Counted from the first letter of the stretch, positions 8,039 through 17,362 are shown. The stretch: 23,851 nucleotides of DNA from Neptuniibacter sp. (GCA_030149405.1 JASBRM010000077.1:1-23851); one strand, 5' to 3'. Numbers and translations are program-made. The notes: generated by a model from the sequence alone, not told the origin.

Positions 8039-8071
8039 AAGGCCCTTTCATTAATCTGAAAGGGCTTTTTT
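8039..8071 (+). terminator. Intrinsic terminator after hns
   Basis: GCCCTTTCA (8042-8050) pairs with TGAAAGGGC (8057-8065) around a 6-nt loop. The stem extends outward by a G-T and two A-T pairs, and six T follow (8066-8071). Confidence 0.92.
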
Positions 8072-8103
8072 GTTTTATTAAAATATTTTATTTGGTGCGT
8101 CCA

Positions 8104-8934
8104 ATGTCTGATGAAAAGTTACATAAAGTTTTGGCGCGCTCCGGTGTAGGCTCACGTCGTGAGATGGAGCGTTGGATCTCTGAGGGTAGGGTCTCTGTTA
8201 ATGGAGAGCGTGCAACTTTAGGGGATCGCATTTCAGAAGCGGATACTGTTCAGGTTGATGGCAGTGAAGTTAAATTAATTTTCGATCGCCAGGCTCAGCG
8301 GCGGGTACTGATCTACAACAAGCCTGTTGGTGAAATCTGCACCCGTCATGACCCTGAAGGAAGGCCTACTGTGTTTAGGCATCTGCCACCTCTTAAAGAA
8401 GGGCGGTGGATTGCAATAGGTCGGCTGGATATCAATACATCGGGCTTGCTGATTTTTACCACCGACGGCGAGCTGGCCAATGCATTGATGCACCCTTCTG
8501 CACAAATCGACCGAGAATACGCAGTTCGCGTTTTGGGTAATGTTGATGACGCTATGCTCGAACGCCTTAAAGAAGGTGTGTTGCTGGAAGATGGCATGGC
8601 CCGATTTACGGATGTGCAATTCTTTGATGGTGAAGGTGCCAATAAGTGGTTCCATTGTGTCGTCATGGAGGGACGTAATCGTGAGGTCCGTCGTTTGTGG
8701 GAGTCCCAGGAAGTTCAGGTTAACCGCCTGAAAAGGGTGCGCTTTGGGCCTGTTTTCCTGCCAAGCGACGTTAAATCGGGAACCTGGAAAGAGATGACCG
8801 TAAAAGAGGTGAATTCTTTGTCTAAAATGCTTGAATTGAAGCCAAAGTCAGCTCCTAAGATGAGTGTTGCGGAGAAAGAAACTTTGCAGCGTCGTTATAA
8901 AAAGCAAAGAGCGCGACGTCAGGAAGGAAATTAA
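8104..8934 (+). CDS. rluB: 23S rRNA pseudouridine synthase B
   Basis: An RsuA/RluB-family pseudouridine synthase. In E. coli RluB modifies U2605 of 23S rRNA. The N-terminal S4 RNA-binding domain (EKLHKVLARSGVGSRREMERWI) is followed by the catalytic domain with YNKPVGEICTRHDPEGRPTVF, the signature GRLDINTSGLLIFTTDGELAN (catalytic Asp109), HPSAQIDREY and MEGRNREVRRLWE. The basic tail (QRRYKKQRARRQ) is typical of RluB and may bind rRNA. RluB is preferred over RsuA or RluE because of the length, tail and GEICTRHDPEGRPTVF segment. The frame extends upstream through GTG and TTG codons to 8092, but ATG 8104 (MSDEKLHKVLA) fits the family N-terminus. The Shine-Dalgarno is weak (GGTG). It follows the hns terminator, so it needs its own promoter, which I cannot place with confidence. 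Confidence 0.93.
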   Translation: MSDEKLHKVLARSGVGSRREMERWISEGRVSVNGERATLGDRISEADTVQVDGSEVKLIFDRQAQRRVLIYNKPVGEICTRHDPEGRPTVFRHLPPLKEGRWIAIGRLDINTSGLLIFTTDGELANALMHPSAQIDREYAVRVLGNVDDAMLERLKEGVLLEDGMARFTDVQFFDGEGANKWFHCVVMEGRNREVRRLWESQEVQVNRLKRVRFGPVFLPSDVKSGTWKEMTVKEVNSLSKMLELKPKSAPKMSVAEKETLQRRYKKQRARRQEGN

Positions 8935-8945
8935 TCTGTATTGAG

Positions 8946-8980
8946 AAATAAAAAAGCAGCTATGAGCTGCTTTTTTATTT
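8946..8980. terminator. Bidirectional intrinsic terminator, rluB and yciK
   Basis: A perfect 16-bp stem has arms 8946-8961 and 8965-8980 with a 3-nt ATG loop. The core is GCAGCT/AGCTGC, flanked by A-run and T-run on the two sides. It sits between the convergent rluB and yciK stops and works as a terminator in both directions. Confidence 0.92.
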
Positions 8981-9001
8981 TCTGGTCTTTCTGTTCAGTG
9001 G

Positions 9002-9742
9002 TTACTGAGCATCCAGGGACTGGCCGTTGATATCAATGCTGTCTGGGCCCATCAAATAGAGATAAAGCGGCATTATGTCTTCTGGCGTTTTTAGGGTGCC
9101 TGGGTTCTCTGCAGGGTAGGCATCGGCACGCATCTGGGTTCTTGTAGCACCAGGGTTGATGCAGTTAGAACGGATATTGCTTACATTGCTGATTTCATCT
9201 GCCAGGGTCTGCATCAAGCCTTCAGTGGCAAACTTAGATACGGCATAAGCTCCCCAATAGGCTTTACTTTTTCTGCCTACACCTGAGCTGGTGAAAACCA
9301 CAGAGGCGTTTTCTGAACGCTCAAGTAAAGGCATCAGGGTCTGGGTAAGCATGAAAGGTGCATTGACGTTAACTTGCATCACCTGCTGCCAGATCACCGG
9401 GTCATAGGATTCAATGGGTGTTCTTACACCTAGCAATCCGGCGTTATGAAGTATGCCGTCTAGCTTTCCAAACTCTTGCTCAAGTGTATTGGTTAACTCA
9501 ATAAAATCGTGTTCTTGAGCACTCTCAAGGTTGAGAGGGACTAGAGCGGGTTGCGGATGACCGGCGGCTTCTATCTCATCGTAAACATGCTCAAGCTTTT
9601 CAAGTGTACGCCCAAGCAGAATAACAGTAGCGCCGTGAGCGGCATATGTTTTGGCGGCAATGCGGCCAATACCATCACCGGCACCTGTTACCAGTATAAC
9701 GCGATCTTTCAGAAGGTTTTCAGGTGCTTGGTATTCAAACAT
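9002..9742 (-). CDS. yciK: YciK-type short-chain dehydrogenase/reductase
   Basis: A 246-residue classical SDR oxidoreductase, close to E. coli YciK. It has the N-terminal family stretch LLKDRVILVTGAGDGIG with the dinucleotide-binding TGxxxGIG at residues 19-26, LHNAGLLG, catalytic Ser152 in VFTSSGVG, Tyr166 and Lys170 in YAVSK, and NCINPGATRTQMR. The substrate is not known for this subfamily; the fold implies NAD(P)(H)-dependent alcohol/carbonyl chemistry. The frame is open to a start at 9856, but the extra 38 residues overlap mupP and match nothing in the family. MFEYQAPENLL at 9742 is the expected N-terminus, with AGGA upstream. It lies 25 nt after mupP in a ubiG-mupP-yciK group, the same order known in Pseudomonas. 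Transcription ends at the shared terminator with rluB. Confidence 0.93.
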   Translation of the reverse strand: MFEYQAPENLLKDRVILVTGAGDGIGRIAAKTYAAHGATVILLGRTLEKLEHVYDEIEAAGHPQPALVPLNLESAQEHDFIELTNTLEQEFGKLDGILHNAGLLGVRTPIESYDPVIWQQVMQVNVNAPFMLTQTLMPLLERSENASVVFTSSGVGRKSKAYWGAYAVSKFATEGLMQTLADEISNVSNIRSNCINPGATRTQMRADAYPAENPGTLKTPEDIMPLYLYLMGPDSIDINGQSLDAQ

Positions 9743-9767
9743 AGTGGCGGTTTTCCTAAGTGGTGCT

Positions 9768-10442
9768 TTAAAGTTTGTATAGTGATTGTAGCAGGGGCTG
9801 GAGTTCAGTGGCACTTGAGATGTAATGATCGGCCTGCCATTGTTTGGGGTCTTCATCCTGATTCAAGTAGCCGTAGGTCGCCGCTACAGTGAGCATGCCG
9901 GCACGGTTGCCTGCTTCTATGTCACGGATATGATCGCCGACATAAACGCTCTTCTCGGCACAGCAGCCAATATGATTACACGCCAGGAATAATGCTTCCG
10001 GGTGCGGTTTTCGTTCATTTACATGATCCGGGCAAACAACACTAGCAGCCCTATCTAGAAGATTGAGGCCTTTCATGACGGGTGTAGTGTAAAGCTCCGG
10101 CTTATTTGTGACTACGCCCCAGCTTATGCCTTGGTCTTCCAGCCATTCAAGGCAGTTATCCAAGCCAGGAAAGAGTTGGCTGTCTACATCCAAATGGGTT
10201 AGATAAATTTCCAGCATGCGCTGGTGAAGCCGTTTAAACTCCTGCTCACCTTCGGAAAAGCCGAAAGCGGCTTCAACCATTGCGCGGGCGCCATTGGAAA
10301 CATAGGTTCTTAGAAATTCGTAGCTGACACTTTCGCGGCCTTCTTCCTGGAGAAGTTGATTTATAACCCAGTGGAAGTCCGGAGCTGTGTCAATCAGGGT
10401 GCCGTCCAGATCGAACAATACAGATTCGGGTTTGTTAGTCAT
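9768..10442 (-). CDS. mupP: HAD phosphatase, probable MurNAc-6-phosphate phosphatase MupP
   Basis: A 224-residue haloacid dehalogenase-superfamily phosphatase of the Gph-like class. The nucleophile motif is VLFDLDGTL with Asp11 and Asp13. An alpha-helical cap follows, then VVTNKPE (motif II), a Lys in NERKPHPEA (motif III) and VGDHIRDIEAG (motif IV). Phosphoglycolate phosphatase (Gph) has the same motifs, so sequence alone is ambiguous. The position directly after ubiG and before yciK, next to gyrA, is exactly that of Pseudomonas MupP, shown to convert MurNAc-6-phosphate to MurNAc in the AmgK-MurU cell-wall recycling bypass. That route feeds UDP-MurNAc and bypasses the fosfomycin target MurA. 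I favour MupP on synteny. It begins 3 nt after the ubiG stop, so the two are surely co-transcribed and probably coupled. Confidence 0.82.
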   Translation of the reverse strand: MTNKPESVLFDLDGTLIDTAPDFHWVINQLLQEEGRESVSYEFLRTYVSNGARAMVEAAFGFSEGEQEFKRLHQRMLEIYLTHLDVDSQLFPGLDNCLEWLEDQGISWGVVTNKPELYTTPVMKGLNLLDRAASVVCPDHVNERKPHPEALFLACNHIGCCAEKSVYVGDHIRDIEAGNRAGMLTVAATYGYLNQDEDPKQWQADHYISSATELQPLLQSLYKL

Positions 10443-10445
10443 GGA

Positions 10446-11171
10446 TCAGGCAGGCTTCTCTGTCGCCATTAGATAATTCACATCCACATCAGTGGGGTGA
10501 AGGCTGTAGGTTTTTGAGATCGGATTGTAGGTCATGCCACATATTTCAGTGTTTATCAGACCGCTGTTTCTGATCCAGGTGCCCAGCTCTGATGGGCGAA
10601 TAAACTTTTTAAAGTCATGCGTGCCATCAGGTACAAGCTTCAATACTTTTTCGGCACCTAAAATGGCAAACAGGTAGCTTTTGGGATTGCGGTTCAGTGT
10701 GGAGAAGAACACTGTGCCGCCGGGTTTGCAGAGTTTTGCGCAAGCAGCAACAATGGATGATGGGTCTGGAACATGTTCCAGCATTTCCATACAGGTCACC
10801 ACGTCGAATGATTCGGGCTGCTCTGCGGCCAGTTCTTCAACAGTGATTTGTTTATAGGTAACGTTCACGCCGCTTTCAAGGCCATGAAGCTTGGCTACTT
10901 TCAGTGGAGCTGCGCCCATATCAATGCCTGTTACTTCAGCGCCTCGTTGTGCCATTGATTCTGCGAGAATGCCACCGCCACAGCCGACATCCAGTACCTT
11001 CTTCTCAGCTAGGCGACCAATACGGTCGATTAAACCAACGCGAAGTGGGTTAATGTCGTGCAAGGGTTTGAATTCACTGTTTTTATCCCACCATTTGCTG
11101 GCAAGTTCTTCAAACTTGGCAATTTCTTCGGGGTCAACGTTCATCTGAGTATTGCTTTCGGGCTGTGACAT
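10446..11171 (-). CDS. ubiG: Ubiquinone biosynthesis O-methyltransferase UbiG
   Basis: A 241-residue class I SAM-dependent methyltransferase that performs the O-methylation steps of ubiquinone synthesis, including the final one making ubiquinone from demethylubiquinol, at the inner membrane surface. The N-terminal family stretch [27 protein letters not shown] is followed by [22 protein letters not shown], with SAM-binding residues 61-67, an acidic Asp after strand 2 (GIDMG), [12 protein letters not shown], and the C-terminal [14 protein letters not shown] and [13 protein letters not shown]. Length is normal for the family. It starts a three-gene minus-strand unit (ubiG-mupP-yciK) and is divergent from gyrA across 195 bp. 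The Shine-Dalgarno is weak. A candidate extended -10 promoter lies about 30 bp upstream. Confidence 0.95.
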   Translation of the reverse strand: MSQPESNTQMNVDPEEIAKFEELASKWWDKNSEFKPLHDINPLRVGLIDRIGRLAEKKVLDVGCGGGILAESMAQRGAEVTGIDMGAAPLKVAKLHGLESGVNVTYKQITVEELAAEQPESFDVVTCMEMLEHVPDPSSIVAACAKLCKPGGTVFFSTLNRNPKSYLFAILGAEKVLKLVPDGTHDFKKFIRPSELGTWIRNSGLINTEICGMTYNPISKTYSLHPTDVDVNYLMATEKPA

Positions 11172-11200
11172 GGTGTTTCTACTGGCTTGAATTTAGCTGC

Positions 11201-11209
11201 ATTCTAACA
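11201..11209 (-). promoter_or_regulatory. Candidate extended -10 promoter of ubiG
   Basis: On the minus strand, TGTTAGAAT has the extended -10 form TGn followed by TAGAAT (5 of 6). No good -35 is seen at the usual distance. It would give a 5' leader of roughly 20-25 nt before the ubiG ATG. Confidence 0.35.
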
Positions 11210-11298
11210 TCTGGAGCGGGTTCGAAAACAGTGCAAAAGAAGCTGCAGGAATTAATTCGATAAGCCCTTATTTTTTCAGGATTCCGTTAAACGAATTG

Positions 11299-11307
11299 TG
11301 ATATACT
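11299..11307 (+). promoter_or_regulatory. Candidate extended -10 promoter of gyrA
   Basis: TGATATACT is an extended -10 (TGn plus TATACT, 5 of 6) about 60 bp before the gyrA start. The -35 region (around 11279-11284) is poor. The GC-rich bases just downstream of the -10 (CCGGCGG) would lie at the transcription start, a discriminator type often linked to supercoiling or ppGpp sensitivity. That link is inference. Confidence 0.45.
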
Positions 11308-11366
11308 CCGGCGGTTAAAAATATCCGCGGAAACCTTCCGTTTCTCGAGTGATTCAAGGATAGGGA

Positions 11367-13967
11367 ATGGGTGATCTAGCCAGAGAAATTCTGCCAGTTA
11401 ATATCGAAGATGAACTGAAGCAGTCTTATCTAGATTACGCGATGAGCGTAATTGTCGGTCGAGCCTTGCCAGATGCGCGAGACGGCCTGAAACCAGTGCA
11501 CCGCCGAGTATTGTTCGCAATGAATGAACTGGGTAATGACTGGAATAAAGCGTACAAAAAATCTGCCCGTGTTGTCGGCGATGTTATCGGTAAATACCAT
11601 CCTCATGGTGATAGTGCTGTTTATGACACTATTGTGCGTATGGCGCAGGACTTTTCCATGCGTTATACCCTGGTGGATGGTCAGGGTAACTTCGGTTCTA
11701 TTGATGGCGACTCTGCAGCTGCCATGCGTTATACCGAAATTCGCATGGATAAAATCTCCCACGAGTTGTTAGCGGACCTGGAAAAAGAGACTGTTGATTT
11801 CGTCGACAACTATGACGGCACAGAGAAAATTCCTGAAGTATTACCAACGCGTGTACCCAATCTGCTGGTAAACGGCTCTTCCGGTATCGCCGTAGGTATG
11901 GCGACAAATATTCCGCCGCATAACCTTTCTGAAGTCGTTAAAGGTTGTATCGCGCTGATTCACAATCCAGATCTCAGCATCGATGAGCTAATGGAATTTA
12001 TTCCAGGTCCGGACTTCCCGACGGGCGGCATTATTAATGGTCGTGCCGGAATTCTTCAGGCGTACCGCACAGGGCGTGGTCGTATCTATGTTCGCGCTAA
12101 ACACCACGTGGAAGAGGATGAGAAAAGCGGTAAGGCTTCACTCATCATCACTGAAATTCCATACCAGCTGAACAAAGCTCGTCTGATCGAGAAAATTGCT
12201 GAGCTGGTTAAAGATAAAAAGATTGAAGGCATTACCGAACTTCGTGATGAATCCGATAAGGACGGTATGCGCATTGTTATTGAACTGCGTCGTGGCGAAA
12301 TGCCAGATGTCGTAATCAATAATCTGTTTGCCCAGACTCAGATGGAGTCTGTATTTGGTATCAATATGGTTGCTCTGGTCGATGGGCAGCCAAAGATTTT
12401 GGATCTGAAGTCTTCACTGGAATGTTTTGTGCGTCATCGTCGCGAAGTTGTGACTCGTCGTACTGTTTACCTGTTGCGTAAAGCGCGTGAGCGTGGACAT
12501 ATCCTTGAAGGTCTGGCAGTTGCACTGGCGAATATCGATCCGGTTATTGAACTGATCAAACAGTCTCCAACGCCTGCTGAAGCAAAAGAAAAACTAATTG
12601 CGACTTCCTGGGCGCCTGGTGATGTGATTCAGATGCTGGAGCGTGCGGGTGAAGATGCTTGCCGTCCGGAAGATCTTGAAGAGCAGTATGGTCTGCGTGA
12701 AGGTAAATATCACCTGTCACCAGCTCAGGCTCAGGCAATTCTGGAGCTGCGTCTGCATCGCCTGACAGGTCTGGAACATGAGAAACTGATCGCAGAATAC
12801 AAAGAACTTCTGGAAAAAATTGCAGAGTTGCTGGAAATTCTGGGTTCTCATGAGCGTCTGATGGAAGTGATTCGTGAAGAGCTGGAAGCTATTCTGGAAG
12901 AATACGGTGATGAGCGTCGGACTGAAATTACAGCGTCCCGTAAAGACCTCACCGTGGCAGATCTAATCACAGAGGAAGATATGGTTGTCACCATCTCTCA
13001 TGGTGGTTATGCCAAGACTCAGCCGTTGACGGATTATCAGTCCCAGCGTCGTGGTGGTAAGGGTAAATCTGCTGCATCCATTAAAGATGAAGACTTTATC
13101 GAACATCTGTTGATCGCGAATACCCATGACACCATTCTTTGCTTCACTGATCGTGGCAAAGTTTATTGGCTGCGTGTATTTGAAATTCCTGTAGCCAGCC
13201 GTACGGCGCGTGGACGCCCAATCGTCAACATTCTTCCTTTGGATGAAGGTGAGCGAGTCAGTACGATTCTTCCGGTTGGAGAGTATGAAGAAGATAAGTT
13301 TATCTTCATGGCAACTGCATCCGGTACAGTTAAGAAAACCTCACTGACAAACTTCTCACGTCCGCGTTCGAGTGGTTTGATCGCTTTGGATCTATTAGAT
13401 GATGATCATTTGATTGGTGCAGCAATCACCGATGGTGATGATGACATCATGTTGATGACCAGTGCAGGCAAATCTATGCGTTTCAGCGAAGATGATGTGC
13501 GCCCAATGGGCCGAACTGCACGTGGTGTTCGTGGCGTGAAGATGGATGACGGCATCAAAGTTATCTCTCTGATTATTCCGAAAGAGAACGGTAAAATTCT
13601 GACAGCATCTGAAAACGGCTTCGGTAAGAAAACGGCCGTTGAAGACTTCCCGGTTAAAGGTCGTGGTGGTCAGGGTGTAATTGCTCAGCAGTGCTCAGAC
13701 CGAAACGGTGCATTGGCTGGAGCGGTTCAGGTGTTCTCCGGTGATGATGTGATGTTGATCAGTGATCAGGGAACTCTGGTACGAACAGGTTGTGACGATA
13801 TTTCTGAACTGGGACGTAACACTCAGGGTGTAACGCTGATTCGGGTGAACAATGATGAGCGGCTCGTAAGTGTTGCCCGAATTGAGGAACCTGATGAGGA
13901 AGAGGTCGAGGGAGAAGTAACCGAATCGACTGCTGAAGCCGAAAGTCAGCCCACAGTAGAAGAGTAA
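11367..13967 (+). CDS. gyrA: DNA gyrase subunit A
   Basis: An 866-residue gyrase A subunit (E. coli 875). With GyrB it forms the A2B2 complex that introduces negative supercoils using ATP. The winged-helix/tower breakage-reunion domain comes first, with the DNA-cleaving Tyr122 in [10 protein letters not shown] GyrA box QRRGGKG at 560-566 follows, which is diagnostic of gyrase rather than topoisomerase IV. The C-terminal six-bladed beta-pinwheel comes next, then an acidic tail ([12 protein letters not shown] and on). The quinolone-resistance region reads [12 protein letters not shown] with Ser83 and Asp87, i.e. wild type by E. coli numbering, which is preserved exactly. AAGGA sits six bases before the ATG. 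It is transcribed divergently from ubiG and ended by a UUCG-loop terminator, so it is a separate unit from serC. Confidence 0.98.
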   Translation: MGDLAREILPVNIEDELKQSYLDYAMSVIVGRALPDARDGLKPVHRRVLFAMNELGNDWNKAYKKSARVVGDVIGKYHPHGDSAVYDTIVRMAQDFSMRYTLVDGQGNFGSIDGDSAAAMRYTEIRMDKISHELLADLEKETVDFVDNYDGTEKIPEVLPTRVPNLLVNGSSGIAVGMATNIPPHNLSEVVKGCIALIHNPDLSIDELMEFIPGPDFPTGGIINGRAGILQAYRTGRGRIYVRAKHHVEEDEKSGKASLIITEIPYQLNKARLIEKIAELVKDKKIEGITELRDESDKDGMRIVIELRRGEMPDVVINNLFAQTQMESVFGINMVALVDGQPKILDLKSSLECFVRHRREVVTRRTVYLLRKARERGHILEGLAVALANIDPVIELIKQSPTPAEAKEKLIATSWAPGDVIQMLERAGEDACRPEDLEEQYGLREGKYHLSPAQAQAILELRLHRLTGLEHEKLIAEYKELLEKIAELLEILGSHERLMEVIREELEAILEEYGDERRTEITASRKDLTVADLITEEDMVVTISHGGYAKTQPLTDYQSQRRGGKGKSAASIKDEDFIEHLLIANTHDTILCFTDRGKVYWLRVFEIPVASRTARGRPIVNILPLDEGERVSTILPVGEYEEDKFIFMATASGTVKKTSLTNFSRPRSSGLIALDLLDDDHLIGAAITDGDDDIMLMTSAGKSMRFSEDDVRPMGRTARGVRGVKMDDGIKVISLIIPKENGKILTASENGFGKKTAVEDFPVKGRGGQGVIAQQCSDRNGALAGAVQVFSGDDVMLISDQGTLVRTGCDDISELGRNTQGVTLIRVNNDERLVSVARIEEPDEEEVEGEVTESTAEAESQPTVEE

Positions 13968-13980
13968 CCCAACCTATATC

Positions 13981-14008
13981 AGTGCGGCTCTTCGGAGCCG
14001 CGCTTTTT
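13981..14008 (+). terminator. Intrinsic terminator after gyrA with UUCG tetraloop
   Basis: GCGGCTC (13984-13990) pairs with GAGCCGC (13995-14001) across a TTCG loop closed by C-G, the very stable C(UUCG)G tetraloop. The stem extends outward by T-G, G-C and A-T pairs, and five T follow from 14004. Confidence 0.93.
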
Positions 14009-14040
14009 ATAATTGCTTTTAGTTAGAGTGAATAAAGCAA

Positions 14041-15123
14041 ATGACACGTAAGTACAATTTCAGCGCAGGCCCTGCAGGGTTGCCCGATGAGGTATTGTTG
14101 CAGGCTCAGGAAGAACTTCTAGACTGGCATGGAAAAGGTCTCTCCATTATGGAGATGAGCCACCGCAGTAAAGAGTTTGTATCCGTTGCTGAAACAGCCG
14201 AACAGGATCTTCGCGATCTGATGGGGATTGGAAGTAACTATAAAGTGTTATTTCTTCAGGGTGGGGCAACTACTCAGTTCTCAATGATCCCGATGAACCT
14301 TTTGCGCGGTAAAAACACAGCTGACTATATCAATACAGGTATCTGGTCTAAAAAAGCGATCAAAGAAGCTGCCAGATATTGTGATGTTAAGTTGGCGGGT
14401 AGCAGTGAAGAAAACGGTTTTACTGCTGTTCCATCTCAGGATCAGTTAATACTCAATCCTGAAGCGGCATACCTGCATTACACACCAAACGAGACAATTG
14501 GTGGCCTTGAATATGATTACGTTCCAGAAGCTGGTGATGTACCTCTGGTTGCCGATCTGTCTTCTACTATTCTGTCTCGCCCTCTGGACGTAAACCAGTT
14601 CGGTTTAATCTATGCGGGAGCCCAGAAAAATATCGGGCCTGCTGGTTTGACGGTAGTAATCGTACGTGAAGACCTGTTGGGTAATGTCGTGGATGGTGCA
14701 CCGACCATGTTTGACTACAAAGTCCATGCGGATGCTGATTCCATGAATAATACGCCACCAACTTTTGGTTGGTACCTTGCCGGTTTGGTCTTCCAATGGC
14801 TTAAGGCTCAGGGTGGTGTCGAAGCGATGGCTGAGCTTAATCAGCGAAAAGCAGAAAAACTCTACGCTGCTATCGATGGTAGTGACTTTTACGCAAACCC
14901 AATGGCAAAAGCCAACCGTTCTTGGATGAATGTGCCTTTCACTCTTGCAGACGATGCTCTGGATAAATTGTTCCTTGAACAGGCTGAAGAAGCAGGACTG
15001 TTAAACCTTAAAGGCCATCGTTCAGTGGGTGGTATGCGTGCAAGTATTTATAATGCTGTGCCAGAAAAGGCAGTTGATGCTCTGATTGAATTTATGCAAC
15101 AGTTTGAAAAGCAGAATGCTTAA
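14041..15123 (+). CDS. serC: Phosphoserine aminotransferase
   Basis: A 360-residue class V PLP aminotransferase. It makes 3-phosphoserine from 3-phosphohydroxypyruvate in serine synthesis and the analogous step of pyridoxal-phosphate synthesis. The family opening [16 protein letters not shown] is followed by [10 protein letters not shown], the phosphate/PLP loop [31 protein letters not shown] and the PLP lysine Lys196 in [14 protein letters not shown]. The end has [19 protein letters not shown]. Length equals E. coli SerC (362). It is the first gene of the aromatic/serine supra-operon, 73 nt after gyrA and past the gyrA terminator, and 28 nt before pheA. The Shine-Dalgarno is weak (GAGTG about 12 bases upstream). 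Confidence 0.97.
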   Translation: MTRKYNFSAGPAGLPDEVLLQAQEELLDWHGKGLSIMEMSHRSKEFVSVAETAEQDLRDLMGIGSNYKVLFLQGGATTQFSMIPMNLLRGKNTADYINTGIWSKKAIKEAARYCDVKLAGSSEENGFTAVPSQDQLILNPEAAYLHYTPNETIGGLEYDYVPEAGDVPLVADLSSTILSRPLDVNQFGLIYAGAQKNIGPAGLTVVIVREDLLGNVVDGAPTMFDYKVHADADSMNNTPPTFGWYLAGLVFQWLKAQGGVEAMAELNQRKAEKLYAAIDGSDFYANPMAKANRSWMNVPFTLADDALDKLFLEQAEEAGLLNLKGHRSVGGMRASIYNAVPEKAVDALIEFMQQFEKQNA

Positions 15124-15151
15124 TTGCGGTCCACAAGGTAAGTAGATAAGT

Positions 15152-16243
15152 ATGAGCGAACAGGAAAAAGAGTTACGTGTATTAAGAGACCAGATTGATT
15201 CTATTGATCGCCAGGTGCACGAACTACTCAATAAACGCGCAAAATGCGCCCAGAGTGTTGCTGAAGTAAAGCAGAAGCATCAGGGTGAGCAAACTGCTGT
15301 GTTCTATCGCCCCGAGCGTGAAGCGCAAGTGCTTCGAGCTGTAATGGAACGGAATGAAGGTCCGTTGCCAGATAAAGAAGTGGCGCGCTTATTTCGCGAG
15401 ATTATGTCTGTTTGTTTAGCCCTTGAAGAACCAATGCGGGTGTCTTTCCTGGGGCCTGAAGGCACATTTACCCAGCAAGCAGCACAGAAACATTTTGGTC
15501 ACTCAGCTCGAAATCTCCCGATGCAATCCTTGAGAGATGTGTTTCGGGAAGTACAGTCTGGTGCTGCCCATTATGGCGTTGTTCCAATCGAGAATTCTAC
15601 AGAAGGTGTGATCAGTCATACGCTGGATCTGTTTAAACAGTACGATCTGAAAATCTGTGGTGAAGTAGAGGTTCCTGTTCACTTACACCTGCTGGTTAAT
15701 AAAGGTGAAGATCTGGATGGGATTACCCGTATCTATTCACATCAGCAATCGCTGGCTCAAAGCCGTGATTGGCTTGATGCCAGGTACCCGCAGGTGGAAA
15801 AAATCGCGGTAAGCTCTAATGCCGAAGCCGCTCGCATGACTGCTGAGGAAGGATCTGGTTGTGCGGCCATTGCTGGAGATATGGCCGCTGAATTGTATGA
15901 ACTGGACCTGGCGATTAAGAATATTGAAGATCAGGCCGACAACGCAACACGCTTCCTGATAATTGGTGATCAAGAGGTGGGTCCAAGTGGCGACGATAAA
16001 ACCTCTATTTTGATTTCAGTTCCTGATACTCCGGGTGCTCTTTATCAGTTGCTTGAACCATTCCACCGTTATCAGCTGAGCCTTACAAGAGTAGAAACAC
16101 GGTCCTCTTCTAAAAACTCTTTGTTCTACATTGACTTTGAAGGCCATTGTGATGAAGAGTTGGTTCAAAAAGCCTTGTCTGAACTGACTCAGAGTAGCGT
16201 CGAACTGAAAGTTTTGGGCTCTTACCCTCGGGCAGTACTTTAA
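15152..16243 (+). CDS. pheA: Bifunctional chorismate mutase / prephenate dehydratase (P-protein)
   Basis: A 363-residue P-protein making phenylpyruvate from chorismate by way of prephenate. Residues 1-95 form an AroQ-type chorismate mutase helical domain (LRVLRDQIDSIDRQVHELLNKRAKCAQSVAEVK, then YRPEREAQVL). Residues 95-275 form the prephenate dehydratase domain, with VSFLGPEGTFTQQAA, GVVPIENSTEGVI, SHQQSLAQ and the catalytic DNATRFLII. Residues 285-360 form an ACT domain (PGALYQLLEPF, RVETRSSSKNSLFYIDFEGH) for phenylalanine feedback control. The E. coli ESRP motif appears here as ETRSSS, a form seen in pseudomonad-type proteins. The ATG has a modest Shine-Dalgarno (AAGGTAAG). hisC follows after 9 nt, so the two are co-transcribed. 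I see no leader peptide or attenuator before it. Confidence 0.97.
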   Translation: MSEQEKELRVLRDQIDSIDRQVHELLNKRAKCAQSVAEVKQKHQGEQTAVFYRPEREAQVLRAVMERNEGPLPDKEVARLFREIMSVCLALEEPMRVSFLGPEGTFTQQAAQKHFGHSARNLPMQSLRDVFREVQSGAAHYGVVPIENSTEGVISHTLDLFKQYDLKICGEVEVPVHLHLLVNKGEDLDGITRIYSHQQSLAQSRDWLDARYPQVEKIAVSSNAEAARMTAEEGSGCAAIAGDMAAELYELDLAIKNIEDQADNATRFLIIGDQEVGPSGDDKTSILISVPDTPGALYQLLEPFHRYQLSLTRVETRSSSKNSLFYIDFEGHCDEELVQKALSELTQSSVELKVLGSYPRAVL

Positions 16244-16252
16244 GGTAAATCT

Positions 16253-17362
16253 ATGAGTTGTGACTTCATCTCATTATCCACACCGGGGGTTCAGGATTTG
16301 CAGCCTTATCTCCCCGGTAAGCCTCCCGAAGAATTGGAAAGGGAGCTGGGTCTTACCGATGTTGTCAAACTCGCCAGTAATGAAAACCCATTAGGTCCAT
16401 CGCCAGCGGCTTTAGCCGCTATCGAAAGCTCACTTGCGGGGATTTCTTTTTATCCAGATAGTGGTGGTTATCGCTTAAAACAGGCGTTATCGGCTAAGTA
16501 TTCGGTTGCCCCTGAGCAGGTAACCTTGGGGAATGGATCTAACGATGTATTGGAGTTGATCGCTCGTGCCTATCTCAGGCCAGATGATGAGGTGATTTAC
16601 TCAGAATATGCCTTTGTGGTGTATTCCATTGTGACTCAGGCTTGTGGTGCTAAAGCCGTAGTGACACCGGCAAAGGATTGGGGGCATGATCTGGATGCAA
16701 TGTTCGAGGCATTAACTGCCCGGACACGGATTATATTTCTGGCAAATCCAAATAATCCGACGGGGACCTGGGTGACAAGGGGACAGTTGACAGGTTTCCT
16801 GAATAAAATACCGGACTCCGTTCTGGTTGTTTTGGATGAAGCGTATATTGAATACGTGCAAGAAAGTGACTATCCCGATGGTTTACAGCTGGTAAAGCAA
16901 TATCCGAATCTGGTGGTGACCCGAACGTTTTCTAAGGCTTATGGTCTGGCTGGCCTCAGAGCAGGTTTTGCGGTTTCAAATGAACAGATCGCAAATGTTC
17001 TGAGTAGAGTCAGGCAGCCGTTTAATATGAATAATCTGGCGCTGTCTGCTGCTGAAGCGGCATTAGTTGATGATGCACATATATCAAAAACAGTACAGAT
17101 AAACACTGATGGGATGGCATTTTACACGCGTGAACTTCCAAAAATTAAATTAGAGTTCATTCCGTCGATAGGGAATTTTATAACGGTCGATTTCAAAACA
17201 GATGCGCAACCTATATATCAAACGCTGTTGGAACAAGGGGTGATTGTTCGGCCATTAGCGAATTATGGTATGCCTCATCATTTACGTATCAGCATAGGCA
17301 CTAAGTCTGAAAATGAGAGATGCCTCTCAGCTTTAGCCGAGGTGATGAATAACATTGAATAA
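16253..17362 (+). CDS. hisC: Histidinol-phosphate / aromatic aminotransferase (HisC2 type)
   Basis: A 369-residue fold-type I PLP aminotransferase of the HisC family. It has VKLASNENPLGPSP, FYPDSGGYRLKQAL, LGNGSNDVLELIARAY, FLANPNNPTGTW, VVLDEAYIEY, the PLP lysine Lys228 in TRTFSKAYGLAGLRAGF, and the C-terminal substrate loop VRPLANYGMPHHLRISIG. Being between pheA and tyrA, it probably serves as the aromatic aminotransferase for phenylpyruvate or prephenate as well as, or instead of, histidinol phosphate. That is the role proposed for the hisC2 copy in the pseudomonad supra-operon. Whether a second hisC exists in the his operon cannot be seen here. It starts 9 nt after pheA with AAGG upstream, and its last 8 nt overlap the tyrA-aroA start. 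Confidence 0.93.
   Translation: MSCDFISLSTPGVQDLQPYLPGKPPEELERELGLTDVVKLASNENPLGPSPAALAAIESSLAGISFYPDSGGYRLKQALSAKYSVAPEQVTLGNGSNDVLELIARAYLRPDDEVIYSEYAFVVYSIVTQACGAKAVVTPAKDWGHDLDAMFEALTARTRIIFLANPNNPTGTWVTRGQLTGFLNKIPDSVLVVLDEAYIEYVQESDYPDGLQLVKQYPNLVVTRTFSKAYGLAGLRAGFAVSNEQIANVLSRVRQPFNMNNLALSAAEAALVDDAHISKTVQINTDGMAFYTRELPKIKLEFIPSIGNFITVDFKTDAQPIYQTLLEQGVIVRPLANYGMPHHLRISIGTKSENERCLSALAEVMNNIE
17339..17346 (+). promoter_or_regulatory. Shine-Dalgarno deciding the TTG start of tyrA-aroA
   Basis: GAGGTGAT, inside the 3' end of hisC, is followed 8 nt later by TTG at 17355. No ATG in the frame lies near. The strong site supports use of the TTG and coupling to hisC translation. Confidence 0.7.

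Noticed and set aside
9743..9856. 38-residue N-terminal extension of yciK
   Set aside because: It overlaps mupP, has no family similarity, and a proper start with upstream AGGA exists at 9742.
14008..14013. Perfect TATAAT just behind the gyrA terminator as a serC promoter
   Set aside because: No -35 element lies 16-18 bp upstream, where the terminator stem is; the T-tract followed by AAT makes this hexamer likely by chance. serC still needs a promoter, which may be here, but I cannot support it.
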